A stretch of DNA of 38,775 nt from a virus. Positions 23,996 to 32,714 of this stretch are shown one piece after another. Made by a program: the position numbers and the translations under genes. Location: IMG/VR virus record IMGVR_UViG_3300044765_000078, positions 1 through 38,775 of that record; one strand, written 5' to 3'. Every line of letters begins with the position of its first letter. Position 1 is the first letter of the stretch. The notes beneath the pieces were generated by a model. That model had not been told where the DNA came from. It saw only the letters and a program-made list of their open reading frames with translations, and ran no database searches.

Positions 23996-24811
23996 TTACC
24001 CCAGGTATTCCAGCTTGATGTGGATGGAATACTTCATGGCGCCCGCCGTGCCGGACGCATAGCTAGAGGTTTGATACGTGATGTTCGTGCTAGCCTTCGC
24101 GTAGAAGACCTGAACCCCTTGACCAAAGGCGCCGGCAGAATTTGCCGTATTTGTGCTGGTTACAGTGTTTGCTAACAGGGCAACCCCGCTGTCTTTATCG
24201 GTCCAACCGATACCGACACTGGGCAATGTCGAGGAGGCGGCGTCCGCCGTAGTAACGACCGCGTAGCACGTAGCGCGATACATGCCGGCGCCGCTTGCTG
24301 GCACCGCATACAGGGTCGCCGAACCCACGTTCGCGCTTTGATTGACGAGATCGGCTGCGGCAGGCTCTACCGGGATACCATTGGCGACGAGCGGAATGCC
24401 CGAGTATTGACTCAGCGGGTTCGTAATCTTGGCGACGGTAGGATTGGGAAGGGTGCCCGTCAAATCTCCGCCGACGTTCCCGACATTGCTTGCAGCTGCA
24501 CCGGATGCCATTTTCGCGGACGTGATTGCACCTGCGCTCACAGTCGGATTCGGATAGCTGCCCGTAAGGTCGCCGCCAGCGGTTCCGGACGGCGGCGCGG
24601 AGACCCCAACCAAAGTTACACCGCTGATCGTGCCGCCGCTAATGCTCACGCCATCGGAGCGCTCGCTGCTCAGCGACTGGTAGTCAGTCGGCGCAGTCGT
24701 GCCAAGATCGACGAAGGTCGTCGGCGAAAAATAGTGGCCTCCCTGGACGTAGTAGATGCCTTTCTGCGTGCTCAGGATCGAATAAGCCGCACTATTGTTA
24801 AACGTCGCCAT
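23996..24811 (-). CDS. Structural protein with GGDLTG repeats
   Basis: 271 residues from ATG 24811. Two copies of GGDLTG-x2-PNPTV occur at about 79-91 and 114-126, a repeat common in phage tail and head-fibre proteins. The N-terminal 70 residues may be a virion anchor, and the last ~130 form a beta-rich globular domain. It lies between coat and gp4, absent from P22 itself, so a head fibre or decoration is likely. Confidence 0.7.
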   Translation of the reverse strand: MATFNNSAAYSILSTQKGIYYVQGGHYFSPTTFVDLGTTAPTDYQSLSSERSDGVSISGGTISGVTLVGVSAPPSGTAGGDLTGSYPNPTVSAGAITSAKMASGAAASNVGNVGGDLTGTLPNPTVAKITNPLSQYSGIPLVANGIPVEPAAADLVNQSANVGSATLYAVPASGAGMYRATCYAVVTTADAASSTLPSVGIGWTDKDSGVALLANTVTSTNTANSAGAFGQGVQVFYAKASTNITYQTSSYASGTAGAMKYSIHIKLEYLG

Positions 24812-25059
24812 CACTCACCCCGCGCTTCTTTGATCATCTGCACGAGCTTTTCCTCACCCGTGCGGTGATGCGGGTTCAGCCCCAGCGAACGGGCCTCCTC
24901 GAAAAGAGCCTCACGACCTGGTGTCTCTTCCGGACCGATCGCCGCGGCTTCTTCCTCGGCGTTATGAACGAGGATGCGCTCGCCGTTCGCCAGCTCAACC
25001 CACTTCGGGAACTCGCGGTAGACGTACTCCGCGGTGAAATTTCGCATGTTCGGATGCAT
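24811..25059 (-). CDS. Small structural-region protein, HeH/LEM-like end
   Basis: 82 residues. The C-terminal 'REALFEEARSLGLNPHHRTGEEKLVQMIKEA' looks like a HeH/LEM helix-extended-helix domain, frequent in small phage head proteins. The first half has 'FPKWVELANGERILVHNAEEEAAA'. Located right after the coat terminator, with GAGGAAG upstream. Possibly a head accessory protein. Confidence 0.65.
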   Translation of the reverse strand: MHPNMRNFTAEYVYREFPKWVELANGERILVHNAEEEAAAIGPEETPGREALFEEARSLGLNPHHRTGEEKLVQMIKEARGE

Positions 25060-25079
25060 CGCTTCCTCACTCAGTGTTT

Positions 25080-25105
25080 AAAAAAGGGCCGGCCGAAACC
25101 GGCCC
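25080..25105 (-). terminator. Terminator after the coat gene
   Basis: On the minus strand, GGGCCGG, loop TTTCGG and CCGGCCC are followed by six T. It lies just after the coat stop and before the next head gene. Partial termination here would raise coat levels relative to downstream tail genes. Confidence 0.88.
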
Positions 25106-25125
25106 AAGAACCGCAGGGGAAAGCG

Positions 25126-26325
25126 TTACAGCACGTCCGGTACGATGACTGCCCACTCCGGACGGATCGCAGCGAAGCCGTACAGGATGTCCATACGGGT
25201 GATGAGGTTGTCGCTCATCACGTCATACGCGGTGATCATCCGCATTGCGACACCATCGAACTCCGCACGGGCCGACTCGACCACGCCCGACGTCGGCATG
25301 ACCAGATCGGCGGTAGCCAGGGTGAAGGCTTCGGGGTAGTAGGCGAGGTTCTGGCGGTACTTCGAACCTGCGGTCATCACGAGCGCCAGTGCTGCACCGT
25401 TGGCCGGCGAAGCGGTGACGGTGTTGAACGCGGCCGGGGCCGGCACGATCGACGGGTAGATCGGAATGGACGTCGCACCCGAGGCCACGTCGGCGGTCAC
25501 GACGAACTGTTGCAGCGAGCCCAGATCATCGCCGGTCAGGCGATTGATCGCATTGACGCCCACAATGGTGATAATGTCGCCTTGCTTCAGCGTGCCGGTG
25601 ATGGCGTTGACGGTCAGCGTGTTGCCGGTTTGGCCGGCGCCGTTGACGGTACCTGCGGTGAACGTACCGACCGTGTGAACCTTGGTAGTCTGGTCCATCA
25701 TCCAGTCAAAGCCCAGCGTGTCGGTCGTGATCATGCCCGACTCGTACTGCTCGCTGATCTTGCGTTGCGGGTTGAACAGGCCAGTCAGCGAGCCCACCGT
25801 GCGCGCTTGGGTCAGCGGATCCATGATGATCTTGCGATCCATGCGCGGCGACAGGGTTTGGTCCAGAATCGCGCCAGCCGACAGCCATGTCGTGGCATCC
25901 GGCGACACGAGGTTGCCGCCGCTGATTTTCGGCGCGATGTTGGATGCAGCGTTGGCCACATTCATCAGGTCCGAAGCCACCGATGCGGCCAGACGGTTCA
26001 CAGCCGGCGCCAGGATGCGTTCGCTGTAGTCGTCGAGAGACATCGTGCGCTCGGCCGTGCCGAACGAAACCGGCACGTTCTTTTGCGTCGCGACGGTCAG
26101 CGTAGTGTTCTGCTCGTTGGTGCCTTGCGGGGTAATCGCCGGACCCGTGTTGACGACGTAGTCGTTCGGCAGGCGGATGCGCAGGGTGTTACCGATCTTC
26201 GCGCCGTCACGTGCGAATTGGTCGTCGTACTGCTTGTTGACGGTGCGGAGGAAAGCGTTCGTCTGCGTGAACAGGCGCACCGCCTCGTTGGTGATCATAT
26301 TAATGGTAAGCAGGCTGTTAGCCAT
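25126..26325 (-). CDS. Major capsid protein, P22 coat-like
   Basis: 399 residues (P22 coat 430). Starts MANSLLTINMITNEAVRLFTQTNAFLRTVNKQYDDQF, typical of the P22 gp5 family, and has an Ig-like insertion zone around 220-300 (GNTLTVNAITGTLKQGDIITIVGVNAINRLTGDD). It forms the HK97-fold icosahedral shell. Its leader (26326-26468) is gene-free, and the gene is closed by its own terminator, consistent with dedicated high expression. Confidence 0.92.
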   Translation of the reverse strand: MANSLLTINMITNEAVRLFTQTNAFLRTVNKQYDDQFARDGAKIGNTLRIRLPNDYVVNTGPAITPQGTNEQNTTLTVATQKNVPVSFGTAERTMSLDDYSERILAPAVNRLAASVASDLMNVANAASNIAPKISGGNLVSPDATTWLSAGAILDQTLSPRMDRKIIMDPLTQARTVGSLTGLFNPQRKISEQYESGMITTDTLGFDWMMDQTTKVHTVGTFTAGTVNGAGQTGNTLTVNAITGTLKQGDIITIVGVNAINRLTGDDLGSLQQFVVTADVASGATSIPIYPSIVPAPAAFNTVTASPANGAALALVMTAGSKYRQNLAYYPEAFTLATADLVMPTSGVVESARAEFDGVAMRMITAYDVMSDNLITRMDILYGFAAIRPEWAVIVPDVL

Positions 26326-26393
26326 GTCTATCTCCGTAAAGGCAAAGAAAAATGCGATTGCTCGCGTTTCGTCCCTGCCCTGCGGAGACTGCT

Positions 26394-26408
26394 TAACGGG
26401 CCATACGA
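26394..26408 (-). repeat. Leader element shared with tailspike gene (copy 2)
   Basis: Plus-strand GGAGACTGCTTAACG in the 143-base gap before the coat gene; one difference from 14902-14916. CGGAGA (26393-26398) inside it could pair with TCTCCG (26331-26336), the complement of the coat Shine-Dalgarno. This pairing is only 6 bp and may be chance. Confidence 0.5.
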
Positions 26409-26468
26409 CAATTAACGGCTTGCCTCTGCCTGCTTACCCCGCTTGCGCGGTGAGTACTGCGGTGCTTC

Positions 26469-27179
26469 TTATCGACGCTTGCGCGCCTGTTCGTTACGCC
26501 ACTTGAACCATTCTTTCGAGCCGACGGCCGGCTCGACCTGATCGGATGCCGACGAACCGCCCTCGATGTGCTGCACTGGCGCGGGGGCCCTCGACACCTG
26601 CTTGGTCAGTGCCTTAGTGGCCTTGTCGGCGAGCTTCGTCATCTCGATGCCCATCTGGATGGGGCTCAAGCCGCTGATACGGATCGCTTCGTCCAGGTTG
26701 TCGTGCTTGCCGAGCCATGCGACGACCTTTTCGGCGTTCGGAACTTCTGCGATCACCCTCAGGAACTCAGGACCGCCTACACCAGCGGCGTTCAGATTAG
26801 CCACTGCGGCATCGAACTCCTGACCGAACTCCTTGCGGCCGGCCGTCTCGATCTGCGCCAGGCGCTCGCGCTCGCGTTCCTGTGCACGCATGTTCTCAGC
26901 GTAGGCACGGGCCAGTTGGTCGACGTTCTGCTGCGGTGCCGGCGCCCCCTGAGCGTCTTGGCTAGGATTGGCCTGCGCACGTTCTGCGATCTCACGCCAG
27001 CGCGCAGCTTCTGCTTCGGCCTCGCGACGTTTTGCCGTGATTTCAGCCATGCGGCGCATGACCCATTCGGGCGGTTCCTGCTTGGTCTCCTGCTGTTGCT
27101 CGACCTGCGGCGCTTCCTGTTGCTGGACTGGCTGCGCCTGCTCTTGCGGTTCTTGCTGTGTGATGACTTCGTCTTCCAT
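26469..27179 (-). CDS. Scaffolding protein
   Basis: 236 residues: very Gln/Glu-rich N-terminus (QEPQEQAQPVQQQEAPQVEQQQE), central coiled coil (ITAKRREAEAEAARWREIAERA) and a basic C-terminus (SKEWFKWRNEQARKRR), as needed to bind the coat protein. The place between portal and coat is that of P22 gp8. It guides procapsid assembly and exits before maturation. Confidence 0.85.
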   Translation of the reverse strand: MEDEVITQQEPQEQAQPVQQQEAPQVEQQQETKQEPPEWVMRRMAEITAKRREAEAEAARWREIAERAQANPSQDAQGAPAPQQNVDQLARAYAENMRAQERERERLAQIETAGRKEFGQEFDAAVANLNAAGVGGPEFLRVIAEVPNAEKVVAWLGKHDNLDEAIRISGLSPIQMGIEMTKLADKATKALTKQVSRAPAPVQHIEGGSSASDQVEPAVGSKEWFKWRNEQARKRR

Positions 27180-29345
27180 TTAGGCTCCCTGGTTGGCTTC
27201 GAGTGGTGCAAGCACGGTCTCCATACCCGCCGCGTACGCAGCGTCCGGGTCCATGCGGTCTTGTGATAGGTTTTTCGCCGGGTTCGGCGCGGTCAGCATC
27301 TCTTGGATGGTCTTGCGCACGATGGCGGAGGTCTGCTCCGGGTCAAGCGCCGCCAAGAGTGCTTTCATGCGGTCTGTCTCGGCCTTGAACGACTGCACGA
27401 GGGTTTCGCGGTCATTCTCCATGCGCAGAGCGAGATGGTTCAGCGCGTCCATGTCCAGGCGCTGCTTCTCCATCTCCTGCGCCTTCGTCTTGTCCTGCAG
27501 CTCTTGCTGAAGTTGGTGAATGACCTGGATGGCTTGCTGCAGCTGCTGTTGAAGCTGTTGCTCCTGCGGCGACGGGCCTTCGCCGATCGCGCCCGGGTTG
27601 ATGGCCTTGATCCAGTTACGCATGCGCTCTTGCAGCTTGTCGGCGGCCGGGAAGTCTGCATTGCCCATGTACAGGTCGCCAATGACCTGCGCTAGCTCGG
27701 GAGCGGAGGCGAGCAACTGCGTCATGGCGTTGAAGGCATCTTCGCGGCGCGTCTCGAAGTTCGGGCCGGCTTTCGCGACAACGTCGTACTTGCCGACGTT
27801 CGGGTTGAAGATGGCCGTGACCTTGGCCTCTCCGTCGTCCTTGTTCTGCTGGAGCGCGGTCTGCTGCGTCGGATCAATCTGGATCTGCTGCTCATCGCCG
27901 TTCTCGGCCAGGATGCGGATGATGCGCTTCGTGTCGTAGATCTTCGGAATGAGGTCAATGAGCTGCTTGCCAGTGAAGCGGATGGCCTTAGCTTCCTTGT
28001 CCTTGAAGTGGAACGTGACGCGCGAACCTTGTTTCTGCCGGCGCTCGATCGACACGCCCGAAATCTCATTCCCCTGCTCGCTGAACGTGGCCTCATACTG
28101 GCCCGATGCCATCATCAATTCACGCTCGGCGGTCTGCATCCCGTCCATGTACACAGGCGCCGTGGACGGCGGCTCCTGACGCTGCGGCGATGGGATCGGA
28201 TTGCCGTTCTCGTCAGCGTGGTTGTAGGGCAGGAACGCGTGATTCTGCGTGTTCGCGGTGGCCCAGTAGTTCTCAAGGCCTTCGATTGCCTCAACAGGCG
28301 CCATATACGGCGACTTGCTTTGCAGGGCTCCGAACTCCAACGCGGCAGAGGCGTTGTAATTGTAGGCACGCTGGGCGTCCTTCAGGTAGCGCACGAGCCC
28401 CTTGCGATCCAAGCGGCCCTCCATCACGACTTCTTCGCCCGGCACGCGGATGATTGGGATGTACTTGCCTGCCCAGGTGCTGGACTCGGCGATCTCATCG
28501 CCCACGATCAGGTAATGCTTCACGGTGCGCTTGTCGACGCGGCGACGCTGTGCATTGCCGGCGTCATAGGCCGCTTTGAGCATCGCGCGCGCTTCCTGCG
28601 GGATGTCCGATTCGCGGACGTATTCAACGCCGCTGTCGCCCTCGATGGCGTACAGCCATTCTTTCGACTCGACGACCTCGTAATACTCGGCCACGCGGAC
28701 GGTGTCACGGCGATTCCACGATAGCGCCCCATCACCAAACGTCTGGTTCTTCAGGATAGTGCCAAACTTGGCCTCAGCCTTATCGCGCGGCATGTCGTCG
28801 AAGATGAAGCCGAAGCGGGCATCAGAGCCGTCCTCGTTCTTGATGTGCGGATCGAGGTAGACGGACAGCGGGTCCGGCACCTGACGGATGTAGATTTCCT
28901 GATCGAAGCTGTCCTCGTCCGCGTAGTCGGTGACGATGCGCCAGTAGCCGATGCCGCCGCCCACCTGGAACTCTCGTGCGCGGTCGTAGGCCGTCTGCGC
29001 GTCCGAGATGTACTCGATGTGGCGGACAATGCCCTCGATGATCTGCGCGGCCTCGTAGGTAGCCTGATCGCCAGTCGGGTGCACGACGACAGACGGCTTG
29101 TTTTCCTTGCCCTCATTGACCACGTGCAGCCAGTGCGTGTGCGTCTTGTTGATCGTGACCATCGGCTGGTCTTGGATCTGGCGACGTGCACGCACCGCAG
29201 CATTCCATTGTTCCTGGTTGTCTGAGTCAGCGTACAGGAAGCGAATGTCGTCCTTGAAGCGCTGGCGTGCGTCCTGCTCCCACTCTACGCAAACACGGAA
29301 CCTCTGATGGGCCCGAGCGATGATATCCTTTGCACGTTCGGCCAT
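27180..29345 (-). CDS. Portal protein, P22 gp1-like
   Basis: 721 residues (P22 725). N-terminal 'RFRVCVEWEQDARQRFKDDIRFLYADSDNQEQW' and 'INKTHTHWLHVVNEGKENKPSVVVHPTGD' are typical of P22-type portals, as is a long C-terminal helical/Gln-rich barrel region (EQQLQQQLQQAIQVIHQLQQELQDKTKAQEME). The dodecamer forms the DNA entry channel at one capsid vertex. Shares a base with the TerL stop region. Confidence 0.92.
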   Translation of the reverse strand: MAERAKDIIARAHQRFRVCVEWEQDARQRFKDDIRFLYADSDNQEQWNAAVRARRQIQDQPMVTINKTHTHWLHVVNEGKENKPSVVVHPTGDQATYEAAQIIEGIVRHIEYISDAQTAYDRAREFQVGGGIGYWRIVTDYADEDSFDQEIYIRQVPDPLSVYLDPHIKNEDGSDARFGFIFDDMPRDKAEAKFGTILKNQTFGDGALSWNRRDTVRVAEYYEVVESKEWLYAIEGDSGVEYVRESDIPQEARAMLKAAYDAGNAQRRRVDKRTVKHYLIVGDEIAESSTWAGKYIPIIRVPGEEVVMEGRLDRKGLVRYLKDAQRAYNYNASAALEFGALQSKSPYMAPVEAIEGLENYWATANTQNHAFLPYNHADENGNPIPSPQRQEPPSTAPVYMDGMQTAERELMMASGQYEATFSEQGNEISGVSIERRQKQGSRVTFHFKDKEAKAIRFTGKQLIDLIPKIYDTKRIIRILAENGDEQQIQIDPTQQTALQQNKDDGEAKVTAIFNPNVGKYDVVAKAGPNFETRREDAFNAMTQLLASAPELAQVIGDLYMGNADFPAADKLQERMRNWIKAINPGAIGEGPSPQEQQLQQQLQQAIQVIHQLQQELQDKTKAQEMEKQRLDMDALNHLALRMENDRETLVQSFKAETDRMKALLAALDPEQTSAIVRKTIQEMLTAPNPAKNLSQDRMDPDAAYAAGMETVLAPLEANQGA

Positions 29346-30619
29346 TACATCCAGCTCCCACCGACGTAGCGGCTAGTGTTGAGGGGACGACGCGGCGTCG
29401 TCTGCAGGTTGCGTGTTTCTTTCTTCGGCTCCTTCAGTGCGATGGCCATGTAGCGGAACGCATCCGAACCGTGCGAGGACCAGTCGTGCATCGGCTGATC
29501 GCTGTACTCTTTCGTGTCAGGATCGACGTCGTAGCGATAGTGGCGCAGGGCGTTGAGGCCGTCCGCACACTTGTCCTCGTCGAACCAGACGTTCGGGAAG
29601 ATGGTCCGTGCCGCGCCAATGCCGGTCGACAGCGATACTTTCGGCACGATCTTGACCTTGAAGCCGGCCGCACGCATCTGCTGGGCAATCGTTCGTTCCG
29701 ACGCCAGAAGTTCGTTCTCTGCGTCGTGCGGCAGCCAGCAGTCGCCATACACGTACTGGCGCGATTGAAGCTCTTTCATGTAATGGCCGATGGCCTCACC
29801 CGAGTTCTCGTAGTAGTCGATGACGCGGAACTCAAACGGTGCGAGCTGGCAGAACCAGATGGCCGTCTTATCTGCGCGGCCCAGGTCCCAGAACGTATGC
29901 ACTGGCTTGGATGGGTCGTACGGAACACGGGTGATGTGCCCCTGAGCCTCGGCTTCGCGCAGCTCTTTCGCGTACACGGCGCCATCCATGATCTTGCGGG
30001 TGAACCCCAGCCAGATATGGTTGTAAGCGTCCGGGTCGGTAGCTTTAGAGTGTTCCATTTCAGCGCGCAGCGTGTCAGGCAGCCAAGGGTTATCGAAATA
30101 ATCAACCTTCACCACGATTGCATTGGGCGGAGGATTCTTCACAAAACGCACATACGTGTCGTCCGAGTCCAATTCGGGGTTGAACGACACCCAAATCTCT
30201 GAGCCTTCTTTGCGGATGGTAGGAATCAGCGTTTCCCAGGATCGGCGGGAAACCGTTGCTGCTTCTTCCACCCACACAATATCGACGCCCTCGAACGACT
30301 TGATCTTGTTGACGTTGTTCTTCAGGCCGCCAAATGCAATCTCAGTGCCGTTGATGCCGTAAATGGACTGCTGTTGAACCTCGTAAAAGCTCGCCAGTCC
30401 AAGCGCCTCAATTTGATCCGACAGCAACTTGTGCACAGAATCGCGAATCGAGTCCTGAATCTCGCGCGCGCACAGAATGCGCAGCTTCTTACTCGCGCCC
30501 TGAAGCAGTAATGCCCGAGCAATCGCCCAGGACTTTGCACCGCCTCGCCCCCCGTAAAACACCTTGTACCTCTGAGGCACAAAGAGGGGCTGGAACTTTT
30601 CAGGAAACTCAATATTCAC
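29345..30619 (-). CDS. terL: Terminase large subunit
   Basis: 424 residues. Walker A GGRGGAKS at about 23-30, Walker B DIVWVEEA at 113-120 and coupling motif SFNP at 145-148. The nuclease part has acidic residues at Asp245 (WDLG), Asp299 (LPHDAE) and Asp386 (HGSDAFRY). This PBSX/P22-type ATPase-nuclease packages DNA by the headful mode in relatives, which would give circularly permuted genomes. Overlaps TerS by four bases. Confidence 0.94.
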   Translation of the reverse strand: MNIEFPEKFQPLFVPQRYKVFYGGRGGAKSWAIARALLLQGASKKLRILCAREIQDSIRDSVHKLLSDQIEALGLASFYEVQQQSIYGINGTEIAFGGLKNNVNKIKSFEGVDIVWVEEAATVSRRSWETLIPTIRKEGSEIWVSFNPELDSDDTYVRFVKNPPPNAIVVKVDYFDNPWLPDTLRAEMEHSKATDPDAYNHIWLGFTRKIMDGAVYAKELREAEAQGHITRVPYDPSKPVHTFWDLGRADKTAIWFCQLAPFEFRVIDYYENSGEAIGHYMKELQSRQYVYGDCWLPHDAENELLASERTIAQQMRAAGFKVKIVPKVSLSTGIGAARTIFPNVWFDEDKCADGLNALRHYRYDVDPDTKEYSDQPMHDWSSHGSDAFRYMAIALKEPKKETRNLQTTPRRPLNTSRYVGGSWM

Positions 30620-31056
30620 GGCTTCTTGAATACGACTGTCATCGTCAAATCGTGCTGCAGGGGCTTGCCATCAGCCCCGGTGTGTTCGTTCGTTACTTTG
30701 TCGCGCCATTCATCCTTGCGGCGGTTCTTCAGCCAGAAAATGGCGGCGGTCGTATCAGGCGGGTAATGCTTGGTGATCGGCGTTTCCACAATCTGGCCTT
30801 CAATCACCCTGATATCGACGTCGTCATGCTCATAGCCAATCGCACGGGCAAATAGGCTGCGCTCCACCCGATCATCCGCTTCGTCCTTGCCGCTTTTTAG
30901 GGCCTGTAGAAACTCATCGCTTTCGAGCTTCCAGTTATTGAGCGTCTTCTCTGATACCTCGAAGAAGGAAGCTAATTCACGGTCAGTTGCGCCGAGCTTG
31001 CACAACTTGCGTGCCTGCTCGACGTACTCCGGCTTGAACTTCGACGGACGACCCAT
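30616..31056 (-). CDS. terS: Terminase small subunit
   Basis: 146 residues. N-terminal helix-turn-helix (GRPSKFKPEYVEQARKLCKLGATDRELASFFEVSEKTLNNWK) recognises the pac site. A middle oligomerisation region and a C-terminal beta-rich tail (LQHDLTMTVVFKKP) likely contact TerL. In P22 the pac site lies inside the small-subunit gene, so this gene is where I would look for pac. Confidence 0.88.
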   Translation of the reverse strand: MGRPSKFKPEYVEQARKLCKLGATDRELASFFEVSEKTLNNWKLESDEFLQALKSGKDEADDRVERSLFARAIGYEHDDVDIRVIEGQIVETPITKHYPPDTTAAIFWLKNRRKDEWRDKVTNEHTGADGKPLQHDLTMTVVFKKP

Positions 31057-31059
31057 GCG

Positions 31060-31275
31060 TTACTTCTTCTTCCCTTTACCCAGCACGCGATCCGCTTTCG
31101 CGTCGATCTTGGCCTTTGTGCTTTCGCTGATCTTGCCCTTATGCTCCATTTCGCTTGCGCGAGCCTTGGCATTGCGCGCGTGCGATTTATCGGGCATCGG
31201 GTATTTGCGCTCACCCGGCATGCCGAATTCGGACTTCGGCAGCTTGTTGCGCGTCTTTGCTTTGAGTTCAGCCAT
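31060..31275 (-). CDS. Small basic conserved phage protein (DUF6582-like)
   Basis: 71 residues from ATG 31275. 'KTRNKLPKSEFGMPGERKYPMPDKSHARNAKARASE' is a widespread small phage protein pattern, rich in Lys and helical at the end (AKADRVLGKGKKK). Often found near terminase or head genes. Function unknown; the family name is from memory. Confidence 0.72.
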   Translation of the reverse strand: MAELKAKTRNKLPKSEFGMPGERKYPMPDKSHARNAKARASEMEHKGKISESTKAKIDAKADRVLGKGKKK

Positions 31276-31606
31276 GATGTTCTTTTCGATTAGAGCAATA
31301 AAAAGATGGGCAAACGTGGGCCGTGTATTTCTCAACTACTGAACGCGGCATCCGCTCGGCCAAACCCGATTTGAATTGCTGCACAATAGGCTGGATGAAT
31401 TTATCGCAGAAGTCATCCATGCTGAGCGCGAGATCTTGGTGTTTAAAGCTTCGGCCATGAACTCCAAGTCCGTCCGCCCACCACAACATCTTGAATTCAT
31501 CTGAGCCAATGTCGTAATACCGCACGACGCAGCACTCATTACTCTCGCCCATGAGGGACGAGAAATCGCCCAGGATCATGGACGGAGTGATGAGGCAATT
31601 AGCCAT
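31268..31606 (-). CDS. Hypothetical protein of the late region
   Basis: 112 residues from ATG 31606. Mixed alpha/beta, with 'NCLITPSMILGDFSSLMGESNECCVVRYYDIGSDEFKMLWW' and several cysteines. Overlaps the next gene by eight bases. No family recognised. Confidence 0.6.
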   Translation of the reverse strand: MANCLITPSMILGDFSSLMGESNECCVVRYYDIGSDEFKMLWWADGLGVHGRSFKHQDLALSMDDFCDKFIQPIVQQFKSGLAERMPRSVVEKYTAHVCPSFYCSNRKEHHG

Positions 31607-31608
31607 GA

Positions 31609-32058
31609 TCAGGCCGGCGCAGCAACCCGGTTAGCGCGGATCGTGCCATATGCCGTCATAGTCGATACCGTGAACGTTGCCTGAGCCACCAGATAGACCG
31701 TGGTGGTCTTCGTGATCGAGAGGCGCACAGCCGGAACTTCCAGAGCCATCACGCCAGCCGGGACCGACGCGGCTTGGTTCCATGCCATCGTGGGGTCAGT
31801 GCCCAGGCCGTTGCCGCCAGTCTGGCCGGACAGTGTTGCACTGGTCAGAGATACGCTTGCGGTAACATTCGTGACGCTGGTAGTCGCGGCCGGATTGAAA
31901 TCGAGAACACCCGAGATATCCCAGTCGCCAGGGGACAGAGTAATCGAGGTGACATTTGCCGGCGTCGCTGTCGTCAGGGAGACAGCCGAGCCGGATGGAA
32001 TGGAAGAGGTGACGAGGGTGCCGAGATCAGAAGCAGCAACGCCGAAGTATTTGGTCAT
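31609..32058 (-). CDS. Beta-rich virion protein candidate
   Basis: 149 residues, Thr/Ser/Ala/Val-rich, starting MTKYFGVAASDLGTLVTSS with 'ITLSPGDWDISGVLDFNPAATTSVTNV' and a closing 'FTVSTMTAYGTIRANRVAAP'. This composition matches phage tail/decoration proteins with a jelly-roll or Ig-like fold. AAGGAGG upstream is one of the strongest ribosome sites in the window, as expected for an abundant protein. Confidence 0.65.
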   Translation of the reverse strand: MTKYFGVAASDLGTLVTSSIPSGSAVSLTTATPANVTSITLSPGDWDISGVLDFNPAATTSVTNVTASVSLTSATLSGQTGGNGLGTDPTMAWNQAASVPAGVMALEVPAVRLSITKTTTVYLVAQATFTVSTMTAYGTIRANRVAAPA

Positions 32059-32067
32059 GGCGCCTCC

Positions 32068-32247
32068 TTATTTGCCCAGACCACGATCTTTCGGAGCGCG
32101 AATGCCGTTGATTCGTACCGGCTCCGGCTTCGGACCGCTCGGCGGAGTGCCGCCGTGGAACGTGCCCGCTTTTGCATCGCGCGATTCGCGGGCGCAGCTG
32201 GCCGCGTATTTGGGATTGCCTTCTTGACCTTTACCAAGACCGCTCAT
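32068..32247 (-). CDS. Small first late-region protein
   Basis: 59 residues starting MSGLGKGQEGNPKYAASCAR with GGAG upstream, ending GIRAPKDRGLGK. I prefer it to the alternative open frame at 32055-32237 because it has a ribosome site and phage-like composition, and its stop is ten bases before the next start. It is the first gene after the inverted repeat at 32255-32298. Function unknown. Confidence 0.6.
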   Translation of the reverse strand: MSGLGKGQEGNPKYAASCARESRDAKAGTFHGGTPPSGPKPEPVRINGIRAPKDRGLGK

Positions 32248-32254
32248 GATCGCT

Positions 32255-32298
32255 CCATTAAAACGAGATTAAGGCGCAATGGCCCGCAGTTTTAATGG
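32255..32298. repeat. 10-bp inverted repeat between Q-like and late genes
   Basis: CCATTAAAAC (32255-32264) and GTTTTAATGG (32289-32298), perfect, 24-base spacer. It lies in the only gap (32248-32334) between the Q-position gene and the late genes, where a late promoter and antiterminator site are expected. No good sigma70 promoter is visible there. Confidence 0.6.
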
Positions 32299-32334
32299 TA
32301 GTGATCGAGGGAAATGAGCGCTAGAAATGAATTG

Positions 32335-32607
32335 TCATGACATTGAATTCCCCCAGATAGAGAAAGCCAACTGCTCATGAATCCATCGCAGCCGCGCCGA
32401 AAACATCTGCCGCGACATGCGCAGTTGGGCGGCCTTGGTCTTCTGCGGGCGCGGGTCGCAGTACTCGAGTTCGATCACGCGCGCGGAGTCCGGAGCCAGG
32501 CGTCTAATCTCTTCGCTGACGCGCTGCAGGTCCGGAGGCAGATTGCCAGCCGATGCGATGCGATGCGCGGCCCATTGCGAGAGTAGCTTTCGGATCGGAG
32601 GCGTCAC
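32335..32607 (-). CDS. Q-position late regulator, sigma-region-4-like
   Basis: 90 residues from GTG 32607 (AGGAGG nine bases upstream); the frame is open to 32775 but that part is basic low-complexity overlap with real genes. 'RLAPDSARVIELEYCDPRPQKTKAAQLRMSRQMFSARLRWIHEQLAF' has the helix-turn-helix pattern of sigma70 region 4-like phage antiterminators/activators. It is the last early gene before the late block, the position of lambda Q. Role inferred from both. Confidence 0.7.
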   Translation of the reverse strand: MTPPIRKLLSQWAAHRIASAGNLPPDLQRVSEEIRRLAPDSARVIELEYCDPRPQKTKAAQLRMSRQMFSARLRWIHEQLAFSIWGNSMS

Positions 32608-32714
32608 GGCGGGGCCTCCTTGTTCGGACGATCGACCATGCCAGCGCGGATGCAACGGCCTACGGCTATGCCTACGATTAGTGATAGGGGGAGCCAGAGG
32701 AGGAGGGTGGTCAT
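32604..32714 (-). CDS. Tiny membrane protein
   Basis: 36 residues, MTTLLLWLPLSLIVGIAVG then a short basic tail. Start overlaps the previous stop (ATGA) and its stop overlaps the GTG start of the Q-like gene (GTGA). Likely a real coupled micro-gene; function unknown. Confidence 0.5.
   Translation of the reverse strand: MTTLLLWLPLSLIVGIAVGRCIRAGMVDRPNKEAPP

Noticed and set aside
24865-26415. 516-codon plus-strand ORF opposite the coat gene
   Set aside because: Shadow of a GC-rich coat gene; Arg/His-rich composition, no ribosome site and no domain.
32055-32237. 60-codon minus ORF starting MVKVKKAIPN
   Set aside because: Arg/Ala-rich shadow of the better supported frame 32068-32247, which has a ribosome site and good spacing.
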